A stretch of DNA of 64,000 bases from Trichosphaerium sp. ATCC 40318 (GCA_038496445.1 JALMLS010000281.1:115610-179609); one strand, 5' to 3'. Shown: positions 9,934-22,593, numbered from the stretch's first letter. The notes: generated by a model from the letters alone, not told the origin. Made by a program: numbers and translations.

Positions 9934-12611
9934 TTAGTTATCTTGTTTGCAGAGACAACAATAGCCATAGGTTCCACATTCACTACACGGAGCGTTGATT
10001 TCATCGTAGAACATAGACACTAATGATTTTATCAAACCATCATAGTCTTCATTGTAGGCACATGCTAGACAAGAACCCCAAATGAAATCAAGTGTATAGT
10101 GACTCCATTTACGAATAAAATTTTTTCTCGAGTCACGTTCTTCTGTTGCTGTACCATTTTCAATGGTTTTTATCCACGCAGCATAAGAAGAATCTATATC
10201 GTTTCTACAGTTTTCGTTTAGCTTAAGGTACATGATAACTCGAATGAACGAATACAAATCATGGGAACCCTGATAAGAAATCTTTGCACGGTCTTTATAC
10301 TTCTCTAACACGTGAAGACCAACGTATTTAAATCCACCAGCGGCGTTTGTAGGTTTGCCTAATGTCGCAGCACATCCCCAATCTATAACAAGTGCATCAT
10401 TGTTGATAGTCAACATGATATTGGTAAAGGATATGTCCCTAAAAATTTGTCAAAAACCTGATAATTCAATGAAAAACTTTCATTTGACACATTGCAATGT
10501 GTCAAAAACAAAAAAAAAAACTCACCGATGAACTATTTTATGCTTATGCGCATATCTTAACGTGTCAACCACTTGCTGTATAAACAATTTTATATTGCTT
10601 ATTTGGTTGATGCTTTTTACTCTCAGTGCAATCGGAGTCATAGCTATGGTCGTTTTTAAAGTTTCAAGCTAATAATAAAGTGAGATTACCTTGTATTTTA
10701 TCAAATACGATACGTACAACTTTTGGAACTGTAGGAAGCCCCTTCAGCTTTACTAAAACGTCCACTTCTTTAGCTACGTAATCAGGCGCATTTTGACTGT
10801 CCTTCTTATTAAACTCCTTAATCGCCACCAACTCTACAACGTCTCCGTTTACAACTGGAACGCTGTACACAGTGGCAAATGCTCCAATCCCAAGACACGA
10901 TTCCGGAGAATAAGTTTTACCTTTGAATCGCAATATCTTTGATCTGTATCCCAGTGTCTCTGGCTTTTGCGATAATAGCTGAAATAATCGTACACGCCCC
11001 TCGGTTTTCAAATCCAGCTCTTTAGTTTTGAAATAAGTGGGAGCCTTATCCGTCTGCTTAATGACGATTTTTATAATAACGACTTTCTCGAAATTCATCA
11101 GCACAACATAAACCGCTTCGCGTAATGTTTGGGCACGTAGAACAGCGATACCATACAGGCTTACTTGCCCATAGTCATCTGTTGTAAACTTTTCTACAAA
11201 AAAATTAGCGAGAATACAAGAAAAAGAAAAAGAAATGCAAAGAATAAGACATACTTTTTTTAAGTTCGATAACTACCACTTGGTGGTAGTTCTTGACTCT
11301 TCTTTCTTCAAGGATGATGGTGTCTGTACTTAACACCGATAAATCAGGGCGCTTTTTTGACTTTCCGGAGATGATGTCTTCTTCAAGACTCTCTTCAGTG
11401 TGCGTATCTCGCACCATCAGATAAGGTAACATGTTTTCTTGTGCCAGGAATTTTCCAAGGTAAACATTATACTCCTCCTCGGACTCAAACGTTTTCGGTG
11501 TTCCATCATCCTCCGTCATAAAATTGTCTGGTATGTTAACTTTTGTGCTAGAAAATTCATCAGGAAGTTCCTGAGCAAGAGCCTTAACTTCCTTGCCGAC
11601 CTGCAATTGCTCTAACAAAAAAGTGAGCTTGATTGATATCTGAAAAAAACCTGGCGAAGTAAACGGCAAACGTACGTGTAATTAAGACACCCGACAATGT
11701 CATGTGCCTTTCTGAGTTATAGATAATTGCCATTTGCTGTTTGTTTATATCGCGCATTCGTTCTTCAGTTTCTAATTTTTGCTTTTTAGCCTCCCTTTCT
11801 AGTTTTCGGTGATCACTCTCAAGCTTTTTGTGCTCACTCTGTAGTTTGTCTAACTTTAAGTGTACAGTTTCTAGCCTTTCCATTTTTCGCTTGTTACTCT
11901 TCATAGTGGCACAAATCTCATCCAGCGTAGCTTGTTTTACAACAATACCTCTGAACTCCCCTATCTCTTCAACTGCAGTCTGAGCAGGAGAATATGTTGT
12001 ATCTATAGAACCGTTAGAGGCGATAAGACACGGCTACCAAAACTTTTGAAAATTTTTTTTGAACGGTTTTGATGTACTAAAACGAAAAACAAAAGGCTCA
12101 AACCCACAAAAACTTTGTACATGTATGAAATGCCCTGTGAGGAATCCAAACATTTAAAAGTACTAAATTGAAGTGTTGTACTAAATAAAAAAAACACCAA
12201 AAGTTTTGAGTTGTTACGTACGAAGGGCTCTGTAAATCAACGCTACTAACTCTGCTTTGTTGAGATTTCTTTTTTTACTTTTGCGCTGGGTTCCTTCTGT
12301 TTTGTTATCAACTTCCACTTGTTTTAAAACCAAGCGTAATCGTTTGGCAAGTTCTTTTAACTCGTCTACAGTTTTCTCTTCTAGCTGATCATATGTATAC
12401 CTCGGGATCTTCTTCTCACCTATATGAGTAAAGATTAACCCATTACTGGCCATGCTGAAGATGTAGCTGTGTAATGAAAAGGTAAGGTGTAATTGCATTG
12501 ACTTAATTGATAATGTGTACTAAATAATCACGTACCTCCCTCAGAATCTGGTGAAGAAGATTTCTGATGAGCTTTATGTGATAAAGCCCTCTTCTTTGAG
12601 CGAGTCATCAT
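9934..12611 (-). CDS. PD-(D/E)XK nuclease-protein kinase fusion (Crinkler/CR-effector-like)
   Basis: Seven exons (12532-12611, 12222-12454, 11691-12002, 11255-11650, 10690-11193, 10526-10643, 9934-10438) join in frame to 715 aa. In order, the protein has: a basic N-terminus; a SAP/Rho-N-like helix-extended-helix segment (LEEKTVDELKELAKRLRL to NKAELVALIYRAL); a coiled coil; a restriction-nuclease-like domain with RPDLSVL and VVVIELKK; and a degenerate kinase with GIGAFATVY, VAIKEF, HRDISFTN and DWG in place of DFG. Nuclease-kinase combinations of this kind are known among Crinkler/RHS-type effectors and related genome-conflict proteins. I see no signal peptide, so nuclear or cytosolic action is an inference. 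A decayed tandem copy lies at 5.3-6.4 kb. The start is the first of two adjacent ATGs. Confidence 0.8.
10483..10506. repeat. Perfect 24-bp palindrome inside an intron
   Basis: Two arms built on TTTGACACATTG meet head to head with no spacer. It lies in the intron between the kinase HR and D codons (10439-10525). The same GACACATTGC arm forms a second perfect palindrome at 23303-23324, also within an inferred intron. Confidence 0.9.
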
Positions 12612-13530
12612 CTTTAGAACTACGTTAGAGAAGTAGTGAGGGAGTAAAAAAATAAAGTCCAACAACTTTTTTTCATTGATTGAAAAAACAAGGAATTCTA
12701 GAATAAAGTTCAACTTCACCAAATACTCAGTTTATAGTACACCTCAGTGAATGGTACTAGTATTAATCTGTGGCAGGATATGTACTCTCGCGCTTGTGTA
12801 TCCCTTGATACGGTATGAGCCAGAAAGACTTTTTGGTATTCTTCTTTTGTAGTTTTTTCGGTTCCACGTGGGCGCATTTGTTATCAAAACAGTAGATTGG
12901 AAACTCACGACTGACGAAGAGTACATATCCTACAACAACAAAAGCACAAAACGAAAATCGGCGATTTCGTTCTGATTTCAAATTTGTCGCCCACGCACGC
13001 AGTGATCTTAAAACTGCAAAAAAGCGAGGCAAAATTTTGTAAACTTTAAAGCTCTGCTTTGTAGCGCTCGAAATGTATGTGCGAACCTATGCGTATATTC
13101 TATTCATTTTTCGTTGTAAAAAGGCAGTTTATGCACTACAGCTACTTTTTAGGAAAAGAAAAGCGACATCGCTTAAACTTTACGTACTTTGGTTTTTTAG
13201 CTGCCAATTGGGCGCCTAGGCAATAAAGAAATTACAAAGTAATTATTTTGGCCCAAAAGGCAACAAATGGCTTGTTTTATGTATTTTTAGTGTAATTTAT
13301 TTCGTTTACGCTGTTTTACAACGAGTTTTAAACTTACCTATTTTTATTCCAAACTAAGCCCTGGATGTGTTCATTTTAATGTAGCGTTTACAGTCGTAAA
13401 GTGAAGATTGTAACAGTCGCAATCATGCAAGTCAGCAATAGTCCGCTGTGCCACAAAACTGAACGTAAATGAAACTGTTGTTTAGACATACAATTCAATT
13501 GATGCCTATCAAATATTTTTGAATGTTTAT
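12612..13530. other. Upstream flank of the nuclease-kinase gene and intergenic DNA
   Basis: The segment 12612 to about 12900 is duplicated at about 6398-6680, and 12968-13035 is matched at 9183-9262. An 89-codon frame on the minus strand (13032-12763) covers this flank, but its copy in the decayed unit is not conserved as coding, so I treat it as 5' flank. From 13036 to 13530 I see no gene. Confidence 0.5.
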
Positions 13531-15711
13531 TTAGTCTTTAACACCAGCAAGTTTATCAAAAGCTTTTGTTAACGAACCAAGCTCTTCTAGAGACATTGAT
13601 TTTTCTTCTTCTTCTGTTAATAAACAATCATCAAATAACTTTGTGACTTTTTCTTTATCTACTGATGTACCAATCAACACCAGTTCTTGTCTCACTAAAA
13701 GTAATGCTGTTAATAGATATCACGTAGAAAAAATATCACGTGCCATCTCCATGTTCAGGGTCCCATCTGCCATCATCTTCTAACCATTTTTTTTGTTTTA
13801 AAAGATCTTGCATTACTACTTCTGTAGTTTGTTCTACTGACTCTAAATCTGTTGAGCTGACGGAAGCAATTTTGAATTCTCCTTTGTCTACAAGATCTAT
13901 TGCTCTTTTTACCCAAAGACCACGTTTGAATGTGACCTAATGTATGAGTTTTCGCTTTGGACATAGAAAAAACATCAAAATTTTGACGTACTGTGCCTGC
14001 TGTTGTTTGCCATTCGTAACGGTAATCGCTTCCTGCTAGATAAAAGAAACCTTTCGATCTCAAGAGACCTTTAAGTTTCCAATTTTGAACAATATCAAGT
14101 AATCTTCCAGGATGGAAAGGCTTCGTTGCGCTGTACACCTAAAAAGAAAAAAATAAGAAAAAAAAACCAACACAAATACCATACCATTGTGGATACACCA
14201 AACTCTTCTGAAGTGTGGTCATGCCTTTGAAAATGTTAATTGAGTGTTGCATAAACAATGCTTAGATAATCAGCACATTACATACATTGCGTTTTCTTTT
14301 CTCCAACTAAGACTTTTGGCTTCTTTTACCATATCATATTTTCCTGTTCCTAACAGTTTATCCTACAGTCGCACATCTCTTGTAAGTATTCCACAAGACT
14401 CTATGATTACATACCAAGCCTACTTTGCTGTATTGTGTTCTATGAATTTCAGCCTTTGGGTTCATCTGACGTAAAAGGGATTCAAGAGAATCCAAGAAGT
14501 CAGGTGATTTAATTAAATCTGTCTTGTTGAGAATAATTGTATTCGCATACTCAATCTGATCACTAACTAATTGAGAAACTAGTCTCTTAAAAAAGATCCT
14601 GTTAGTGAGTTACTTATATGTTTGGGTTATTTACCGTATCATTGTCACCCTCTCCAAGATTTAATTTATCTATGTTTGTAATAATTAGTCTTTCATCCAA
14701 CAATAATTTTCGATAATCTATCCGTACCTAAGCTTGCACGGCTTTTGAACTGCGACATAAAATGGCCTGCGTCTACAACAGTAGCCTAAAACTTATTGTA
14801 AATATTTTATAAACGATTATATTACGACTATTCAGCTGGTTTTAAAGACGGAGAAATACCACACATCAAAATAAAAGAAGAAATAAATAGGAATCAACAC
14901 GAGGAACGTGATTAAGTACCATTGTATCAAGTTGTGCTACTTCTTTAAGATTTTCTCCAAATTGTTCTGAAAATAAGAATGCGTGTGCTACTGGCAGTGG
15001 TTCAGCAACACCAGATCCTTCAATGACCATGTAATCGAATTCATTTCTTTTTGCCATCTCAGCGATCTATTGAGTATCAAGAGTAAGCTCAGTGAAACGC
15101 ATGGGAACGAAACAAGTCAGCACTGAAATACAAACGGTTTTTTCTACAATAAAAAGATAACTAAGAAATACTGCTACATAGACGAATGGTAGCGAAACCA
15201 AGTCGAAAAAAGGCTACACATGACATAACGTAAAAACAAAATCGTATTTTCATAACACCGTACGGATTGAACCAGATCTTGACGAGAGGTACAGCAAATA
15301 CATCCGTTACTTAGTTGTACCATTTCTTTGCTAATATTGGAGAAATTACCTTCGGTTCAAGTTAGGATAACATTTATTGATGTAAAACGCGTCAAAATGC
15401 TTTTTCCGCATATTGTAACATCGTACCATCCTTGTTTATAAGATGTGAGTCAATATTAAGTTTAGCAACATCATTTACGATGACAGCGACGCGTTTGCCT
15501 TCTCTGTTCTGTAATATGTGGTTCAATAGCGTAGTTTTACCTGTTAGTACATTAATACGTTAGAACTACCCTATTCAATACCTGAGCCCAAGAAACCGCT
15601 CAATACAGTAACTGGTAGCTTCTTTTCTACTCTATCCACTTGTGTACAGTATTTTACGCGTTGAAAGCGGCGTACGCAACTAGCACGATGAAGAGCAGAT
15701 ACTCGTAGCAT
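13531..15711 (-). CDS. CobW/COG0523-family zinc-type GTPase with mitochondrial-like leader
   Basis: COG0523 GTPases are metal chaperones, some delivering zinc to client enzymes. The multi-exon model shows the P-loop [19 protein letters not shown], the metal-binding CXCC in [25 protein letters not shown], the guanine-specificity motif NKTDL, and a CobW C-terminal domain ([35 protein letters not shown]). The start was chosen at 15711 because it adds the basic leader [20 protein letters not shown] before the GTPase fold, typical of mitochondrial import. Between 14718 and 14739 the frame is kept only by removing a 22-nt GT...AG segment. One intron near 13690-13740 could be GC-AG or a shifted GT-AG. 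All key motifs are intact. Confidence 0.88.
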
Positions 15712-15817
15712 TATGATGCCCTGACAGTAAACGGCAGCACTGTTTTAATAAACGACGAATTATTTTGACCAAACTCAAAACCAAGAATATTGAAAAGTGC
15801 TAAGTATTGGTTTATTG

Positions 15818-17844
15818 CTAAATTGCTTCAACATCAAAGTAATTGAAATTTTGTCTATTCGTTAGAAACTTCATTGTGATGGTATGCAACCCAGCTGATA
15901 TACTTCCAATATTTGCTGAACGTGTTTGCCAGTTTTGCCATCCTACAACTGTTAATGTAAACAGTCTAGACTTATACTTACCACCAGTGCTAGGATACGA
16001 GATTGTGGTCTTTGGGGTACCATCCACAAGAACTTGGATACGTCTTGTTCCAGAACCGGCCGAAGCAACACGTACTCTAACACGGTAGTTTGATGTAGCA
16101 GCAAATTCAACATCATACTCAAGAAACTCGTGTCGATCGATGTAACCAACGTTACATCCACGTCCAACATCACTTGTTAATTCGAGATCAACTTGTGGAG
16201 CAGTTAATGTAGCACCACATGTCGCACCACCTACCTATTTTAGTACCAAGTCTTTTAAGGGTGCCCTTTAAGAGCTGAAATAAAAAAGTACTAACCTCGG
16301 TTTGCGGATGTTGTATCAAAAGAACCTGTAAATGCTTCTGCTTGAATCCTTCCAGGAACGGAAAGTGTAGGACATGCAAAGGCTCCAAAGGCTTCACTTA
16401 AAAACAAAATTCTGTCACGCCCTGCGGTTAGCTAAAGCACATATTAAACAAAGCTAAAGAGGAACACCAAGGCAACGCACCACTGCTCTACCACAAGTTG
16501 CCGAAGGTAGGTTTATCCAGGTCGCTTTCATACCAAAGCTACCTCCTGAAGGAAGCGCCATTGTTGCTACATTACGAGTGCTTGTAATAGTAGCAATTCG
16601 CCATCCATTAAGTCCGTTAATGTTGGCAATAAACTTCTTGATACCAGGAGCATAGGCTACATTCGAATCGGCAAAGAAAAAAGGTTCAGGTGCACTCAAA
16701 GATATTGGTCCTCCTATTATTGAAACAGCACCACTCGTAGGATTGATAGTGAACAATCTAACAGTTGGGGTTTGCTCGCGGTTACCATCTTGAGAGTAAC
16801 TGAAACAAAATGTGTTTGTATCAAAGTCAAAAGCGATTTCATAATTTGGAACACGTGAAGACCCAAATGATAACACAGTTCTATCAATCTACAAAAAAGC
16901 ACGTGTTACCAAACAATAACTTTATACTAACGCACCGATGTTCCGATTATTTTCACCTTTAGGCTATTACTGCCTTCGTAAAAGAAGTAAAAGACGCCAT
17001 TGCCATACACAAGCTGAGATGAAAACCCAGAAGGGTTTGCCACTAAGCAGTGTTATTTACTTTTTAACTCTCCAAAGTCATACATACCGACATTGTTAGA
17101 TGTTGTGACAGCGCTAGATGCTTTGTCGACGAACGTAGGGAAGTTAGTGCCACTAACTCTTCGTATGACCAAGTACTCATCGTCAACTACGAAGCGTTTT
17201 TTAGATTCACAAAGTGTTTCGCCGTATGTAACGTACTTGGATGATAGGCAAAACCATCTGAACCAAAACTTCCTGGTAGAGCAATTGGTACAATTTGATA
17301 GCTCTGAAAAAAAGATTAATCAAAGTTTTAGGAGTTCTAAGTACCCCAGAAACAAAGCGAACTCGCAAAACACTTGTTACAGCTACTACTTTAATGAGAA
17401 TACCAAACTCGTCTTCAGCATGGGTAATGTCAAGTAATTGTACAGCGTTAGCGCTGTAGTACAGAGTCGTGGCACCACCAGAAAGAAGTTCTAAAGCGAT
17501 TTTTAGCCATAATAAAGCAGAAAAAAAAAAAGGTCACAATTTAAAAACAGTTTACCATCTTGAGTGCCTAGCGTTATCGAAAGACCAGATACGAAATTAT
17601 TTATAGTCGCTACTCCTACTGTACATAGTACTTCTCCTCTGTTGCCAATATTTCCGGCTAAAGTTTTTCTAGAACTAATACCTGTAGCTGGCGCAACGGG
17701 CGTAAGTGTTGTCCACGTGTTGTCAGTAGCCCATACTGCGAGTAAACTATAAGCACGAAGTTTTGGTCAAAATCAAGAAAAAGGTGCTTTACCATATGCT
17801 ACAGATACCAGAAGGGCGAAAGAAACGATGATTATTGATCGCAT
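15818..17844 (-). CDS. Secreted protein with C-terminal CBM6-like carbohydrate-binding module
   Basis: The protein begins MRSIIIVSFALLVSVAYG, a clear signal peptide. Several exons then encode an all-beta region of repeated LYYSANAVQLL, GSFGSDGFAYHP and NYEIAFDFDTNTFCFSYSQD-type segments that may be propeller-like; I cannot assign a family. The last exons encode a CBM6/35-like module: a GCNVGYIDRHEFLEYDV entry, RVASAGSGTRRIQVLVDG, GWQNWQT and a final SAGLHTITMKF..NFNYFDVEAI strand, which matches the usual G-HTI-L-F...N-D-I ending. It probably binds extracellular polysaccharide. No catalytic glycosidase motif was found. Confidence 0.72.
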
Positions 17845-17940
17845 GCGATTCGTGTGCTTGAACCACTGTTGAGTACTGGATTTGTGTTTTTTATTCTTCC
17901 GTAAATTCACAATTAAATTTGCTACGGTAAATCATTTGCC

Positions 17941-18183
17941 CTAAACCACCCGTGCGCATACGGTAGTCGTACCAATAATAGTCTTAGCCACTCTCCAATA
18001 TGCCTTATTAGATTTCCACCAACAGTTAGAATCAAAACTACGCATGTTGGCGCTAGATATGGACAACAATTGACAATGTGATTTAACCACTTTGTAAGGC
18101 GGGAGTTCTTGACCTCCGCTCACAAAAAAGTCAACAAGCGCACGATAAATATCTACATTAACCACTTTAGCGTAGCGTACCAA
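17941..18183 (-). CDS. Small hypothetical protein
   Basis: An 80-codon uninterrupted frame beginning MVRYAKVVNVDIYRALVDFF and ending CARVV, just upstream of the secreted CBM gene on the same strand. Composition looks like ordinary protein (tryptophans, mixed charges), but there is no recognisable domain and no repeat. It may be an exon of a longer unmodelled gene. Confidence 0.35.
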   Translation of the reverse strand: MVRYAKVVNVDIYRALVDFFVSGGQELPPYKVVKSHCQLLSISSANMRSFDSNCWWKSNKAYWRVAKTIIGTTTVCARVV

Positions 18184-18694
18184 TCGTTGGTTACAGTACT
18201 GATATTGTTTCTCCAGTTAGGGTATACGCAAGCAAGTTTTTAATTATTCGCTACTAGCATATCATGAGCTACATATCATCCAAGACATGTGTTTTCTTAC
18301 TACCCTTTTCTTTCCAGCCAAAACCACAAACAAAAGCTGCGCAGACCAAGAAAAGAGGTGGCTGCTCGATCACGTTTTACACCTAAACTGGCTAAATCGG
18401 TTCAAAACTGGAATGACACACTGTTGGCTTTGTATTTCTAATCTGTTGTTACTTGGAGTAATCACGAAGTGGCCAACAACACGCTGAATGAGGCTGTACA
18501 CTGAACCCTCAAGACGGCTAAAATACACTGAAAGTGAGTAAGACTTTTTTGAGCCAAAACCAATTATACTAAACTAAATAAACAGCAATAAAACGTGTTA
18601 GGATTGCTTTTTTATATTCCGTGGTGTAGGTGGCTTAGTGGAATACAAAATACATCTTTAAAGATGCTTAAGAAAAGTTTTATTCATTGTACTC
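18184..18694. other. Intergenic stretch
   Basis: A 66-codon plus-strand frame at 18287-18487 has no supporting feature. I see no gene here. The right end is the 3' flank of the dehydrogenase fusion gene. Confidence 0.4.
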
Positions 18695-21600
18695 TTACAC
18701 TGTTCCTGCTCCATCGTACGCGTCAAATACTGCTTTAAATGACTTCATATATTTTTCTCCTGATGTTTCAAACTCTTGTCCGGATGAGAGACATGATACA
18801 AAGTGTTGCTGAGTCCCAAAAGTGCTATTATTTTTTAGTATATTTAAACGAGAAATTGGTGACAAACCTGTCTCCTGGATATGCTCCTTTTTGTGGTATA
18901 ACATAATTATGATAGTAGTAAGGCTTGTCGTGAACTGAAACCTTGATTCTACCATCTACACCTAACTCTATGCGACCTTTTTTTCCTTCGACTAAATCGC
19001 CTGTTACGAAAAAGTAATAAAACAGTTCAACTTACCAACAAATATGCCAAAAGTAACAGCTTTCTTTCCTTTAGTGGTTGGTTCCTTTTATGCGTTAGAA
19101 TATGGAAGTGGCTAATATAACATGCCTGTGGGTCTGCGCATCTATGTAAGTCAATGAAAACCGATACATCGTTATCCATTGTGAGTGTTGTTACTGTTAA
19201 ATCTTCACCTTTGATTTTAGGATTTATCCTTTAAAATTTCGCATTACTTTTGACAACCAATACTAGTAGGCTTACTTTTTATGAACGGATTGAATATCTT
19301 TAATTTCTCCAAATAAGTATCTTGCAGTATCTATAAAGTGAATACCAGACTCATACAAAAGGAACTTTGGCATATCTATTTCAATTTTTAGTTCAAACAT
19401 ACAGAATAAAATCAGATATATAAATAACTTACCTTTGAAGTAAGGTTGGTCAGTATAAGGCTTATCACTGCGACCATCACCCTTCTTTGATTCCCAGCGA
19501 GCATAGTATGGATCACCTTCAACAACACGTCAGAAAGACTACAAAGGTCAAAAGAGTCTATAAACATACCAATAACGCCCTTATCCATCAATGCTTTGAT
19601 TTCTCTGTACCACACTCTCCAACGCCAATTCTCATTAATCATCAACTTAACATTCTATAATGTACTCTCAGAAGAGCATAGAGGACTTTCATTTGCGTAC
19701 ATTCTTCTTTGTTACTTCCAGCATCTGTTCAGCTTCTTCCATTGTAACCGCCATTGGTTTCTGACAAAGAATATGAACACCTTGTTCAGCAGCTAGTGTT
19801 GTCAACTTTAAGTGAGAAGACGGCCTAAAGAAAACATGTAAATCTAAGAGAAGGTGTCACTTGTGATCTCTTAATACCTTGTTACTATATCAACGAAATC
19901 AGGTTTTTCTGCTGCAATCATTTCAGCAGCGTCCGTGTAGGTTTTAGGAATACAATGCTTAGCTAATTTTGAAAAACAAGTTAACAAAAACTACAATACA
20001 ATGGTTCTTGAGCTTTTATCTACTTACCTGCGAATGCTTCACCTTTGCTTTTATCAACATCGCACACAGCAACAATTTCAGCACCAGCAACGCGTTTCCA
20101 ATCAGCCATTTGAATGTCACTGTTGCAAACAGAAGGACGTTAACCTTTTTTTGTTCTATGATATAAAGCACTTACCTGAAGAATCCTGTACCGATTGTCA
20201 CTCCTCGAAGAGCTTTAGAAGCTACTTGGGCTTTTGTAGTAGGAGCACAAACACGATTAATTGCATCCAAGACAGCTGTAGTCACCTGAAAATGAATGAG
20301 CAGGAGACTTGTTTCGAAAATAAACATGATATTTACCATTTTTGTGTTTGCGCGACCACCAAGATCAAAGCCATGATTTTTTGGGTTTGCAAGAACATCA
20401 CATATCTATGTATACATTGTTTAGGAGGATAAACACATGCTAAAATTACAGTGTGACATACGGCTTGGTCTATGAGTGAAGCACATCTTTTCAAAGTTGA
20501 ATCATCGTGTCTGTCTGCCAACCAATCCAGCATCATACCTGCTGACATCATCTGGCCTATAGGATTTGCTACGCCTTTTCAAGAGTCAGTAAAATTAAAT
20601 GAATGCTATTGACCAACCTTTACCAGCGATATCTGGAGCAGTGCCTAATTTTGGATTGGTTAGTTTTTTTATTGTAAGAAAAAGTGATGTACCATGAGAT
20701 GGCTGAAACATTCCATACTTATCACCAACATCACCTGAAGGTGCTAATCCCATACCGCCAATAGTACCTAGAATTTTTATTGGCACTGTAAACAGCAAAG
20801 AAGAAGTCCTTGAGGGTGTACCTGCTGCAAGATCCGAGATTATGTCACCAAACATGTTTTCAGATACTACGACATCAAAGTTCTCAGGTTTAGTTACCTA
20901 AAGATACATTAAAAGCGTTGGCGATGTGACACGTGATTCATGAATATTAAAAACTTGCAGGTAAAAAGTAAGTACCTGGTACAGAGTGAAAGCGTCAATA
21001 TAAGCATAGTCCTTTTTGATATCTGGGAACTCTGTGGCTACTTCATCATAATTTTTACGCCAGTACGCAAGACTTCTTAATACATTCGCTTTATCCACGC
21101 ATGTTACCTTTCATATGGTTAGTATATATTGAATGAATGCGTCTAGAGTATTGTGTACCTTCTTTAAACCGTTTCGTTTCTTTGCGAGCTAAAAACCACG
21201 TGTCAGTTTTTGACAAAAAAAAAGACAGAAAACTAGGCCGTACTTCGAAAGCATATCGAACAATACGCTTAGTGCCCTTTTCTGTTACTATCATTTTATC
21301 CGTGAACGTCTTAAAGGGTATGTTAAATCGATTGGGTACACTCAAAGCACCTTTGTCTGTTCATCAAAAGTTCCCTTTCCTTTTGGGAAACAGTTAATAA
21401 AAAATTCAAATGTCGTTTAAAGATTTACCTCTAGACCAGTACAAACCTTCTGTATTCTCTCGAAGAATTACCTATAGAATGTCATAAACCACGTGACTCT
21501 ACTGACAGCATACATAGTCAATAGGTTGTCCTTTGGCCAGAATAGGCTGAACACCTTATGTACAGAAAAATAAGCCAAAAAAACCCAAACAACACTTTCG

Positions 21601-22211
21601 CTTTCGCACCTGGGTACAATTTTATAGGACGGATACCAGCCTAATAATAAAATAGTAAATATTACTAAATGTGGCGTTGTACGTTATTATATCTAAATTA
21701 TACTTACATAGAGATCTAATACTACGCGGAGAGTCAACTGAGGAGCTATTTCTGTGCCATCTTCGTATCTAATTGATGGCAAACCTGCCGATCCGAATAA
21801 AATGGCGTCACACTCCTTACATGCTTCTAGAGTATCATCTGGAAGGTCCTAAGAGTGGTGAGCTTACTTTCGGTACATAAAACCGCTTATTCGAGACTAG
21901 CGAACAGTAACAAAATTCGAAAAAGCTAATGACGCTTCAAAAACGTGTTGTGCGGAGGTTTTTGGTTGTTTTAGGTGTACGCACTTTTCCAGTCTCCTTA
22001 TAGCATACAGCTCCACAGCGCTTATGTACATACTCTAATGTTGTGCCAGGGAAGTATTTGAAGAGCTCTAACCGTATGTTACATCAGCTTCAATAGAATA
22101 GAAGAACTTTTCAAAGTTACCATCAAGCATTTTGATCGTTTCAGCGACAACTTCAGGACCAATACCATCGCCTGCGAGTACAGCTATTTTGTATATTTTC
22201 TCGGCAGCCAT
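18695..22211 (-). CDS. Fusion: isocitrate/isopropylmalate-type dehydrogenase + Gfo/Idh/MocA oxidoreductase
   Basis: This is one gene of many small exons. The N-terminal half is a beta-decarboxylating dehydrogenase: [53 protein letters not shown], the [11 protein letters not shown] loop with catalytic Tyr, [10 protein letters not shown] with catalytic Lys, [13 protein letters not shown] with metal-binding Asp, and PSHGT then FDLGGRANT near its usual C-terminus. Instead of stopping, the frame continues across an intron at about 20287-20336 and a second at about 20128-20176 into a Rossmann start ([34 protein letters not shown]). It then shows CQKPMA (the EKP-type motif with catalytic Lys), [14 protein letters not shown] and a C-terminal [17 protein letters not shown]. 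Both halves retain key residues. The substrates are unknown; channelling between two NAD(P)-dependent steps is an inference. Confidence 0.85.
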
Positions 22212-22593
22212 ATTGCTAACAGTATTACAGTGTACAACAATAATACAAGGAATCACAAACTGAAAGGTTTCAGTAATGTTCAAAACACTCCAAAGAGAAC
22301 TGTACTCACTTATGCTCTTCTGTACCCACACTACTACTCTAACACTGTTTTTCTTTTACAACGTATCTTTCATAATGTCAAAGCTGGGACTGTAATGTCA
22401 CGTGGACAAATTTGTTCAAATAGGTGATAAGAAATAATAGTCGAAAGTTCTCTTTACTTTTTTTCTAGAAATTTTTTTTTTACATAACGAAAAGTCGTTT
22501 TGTCGTAGGTTCTGTCATTCACGTCTAGACTATAAATACAGCAAAACGCACTGTGCGCATGAGTTTTTAAACAATACGTGCATGTATTCATGG
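22212..22593. other. Intergenic stretch with putative promoter of the fusion gene
   Basis: No coding frame is supported. The left end should contain the fusion-gene promoter and the right end the 3' end of the ubiquitin-like gene. It includes an AT-rich run and one CACGTG near 22398. Confidence 0.35.

Noticed and set aside
12763..13032. An 89-codon frame upstream of the nuclease-kinase gene as a coding first exon
   Set aside because: The matching flank of the decayed copy does not preserve the frame, and the ATG pair at 12606-12611 starts a model that joins all seven exons in phase.
13690..13745. A second GC-AG intron in the CobW gene
   Set aside because: The GC donor gives a good sequence (HGDVRQELV), but a GT donor 4 nt later with a shifted acceptor also keeps the frame. 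Not decidable by eye.
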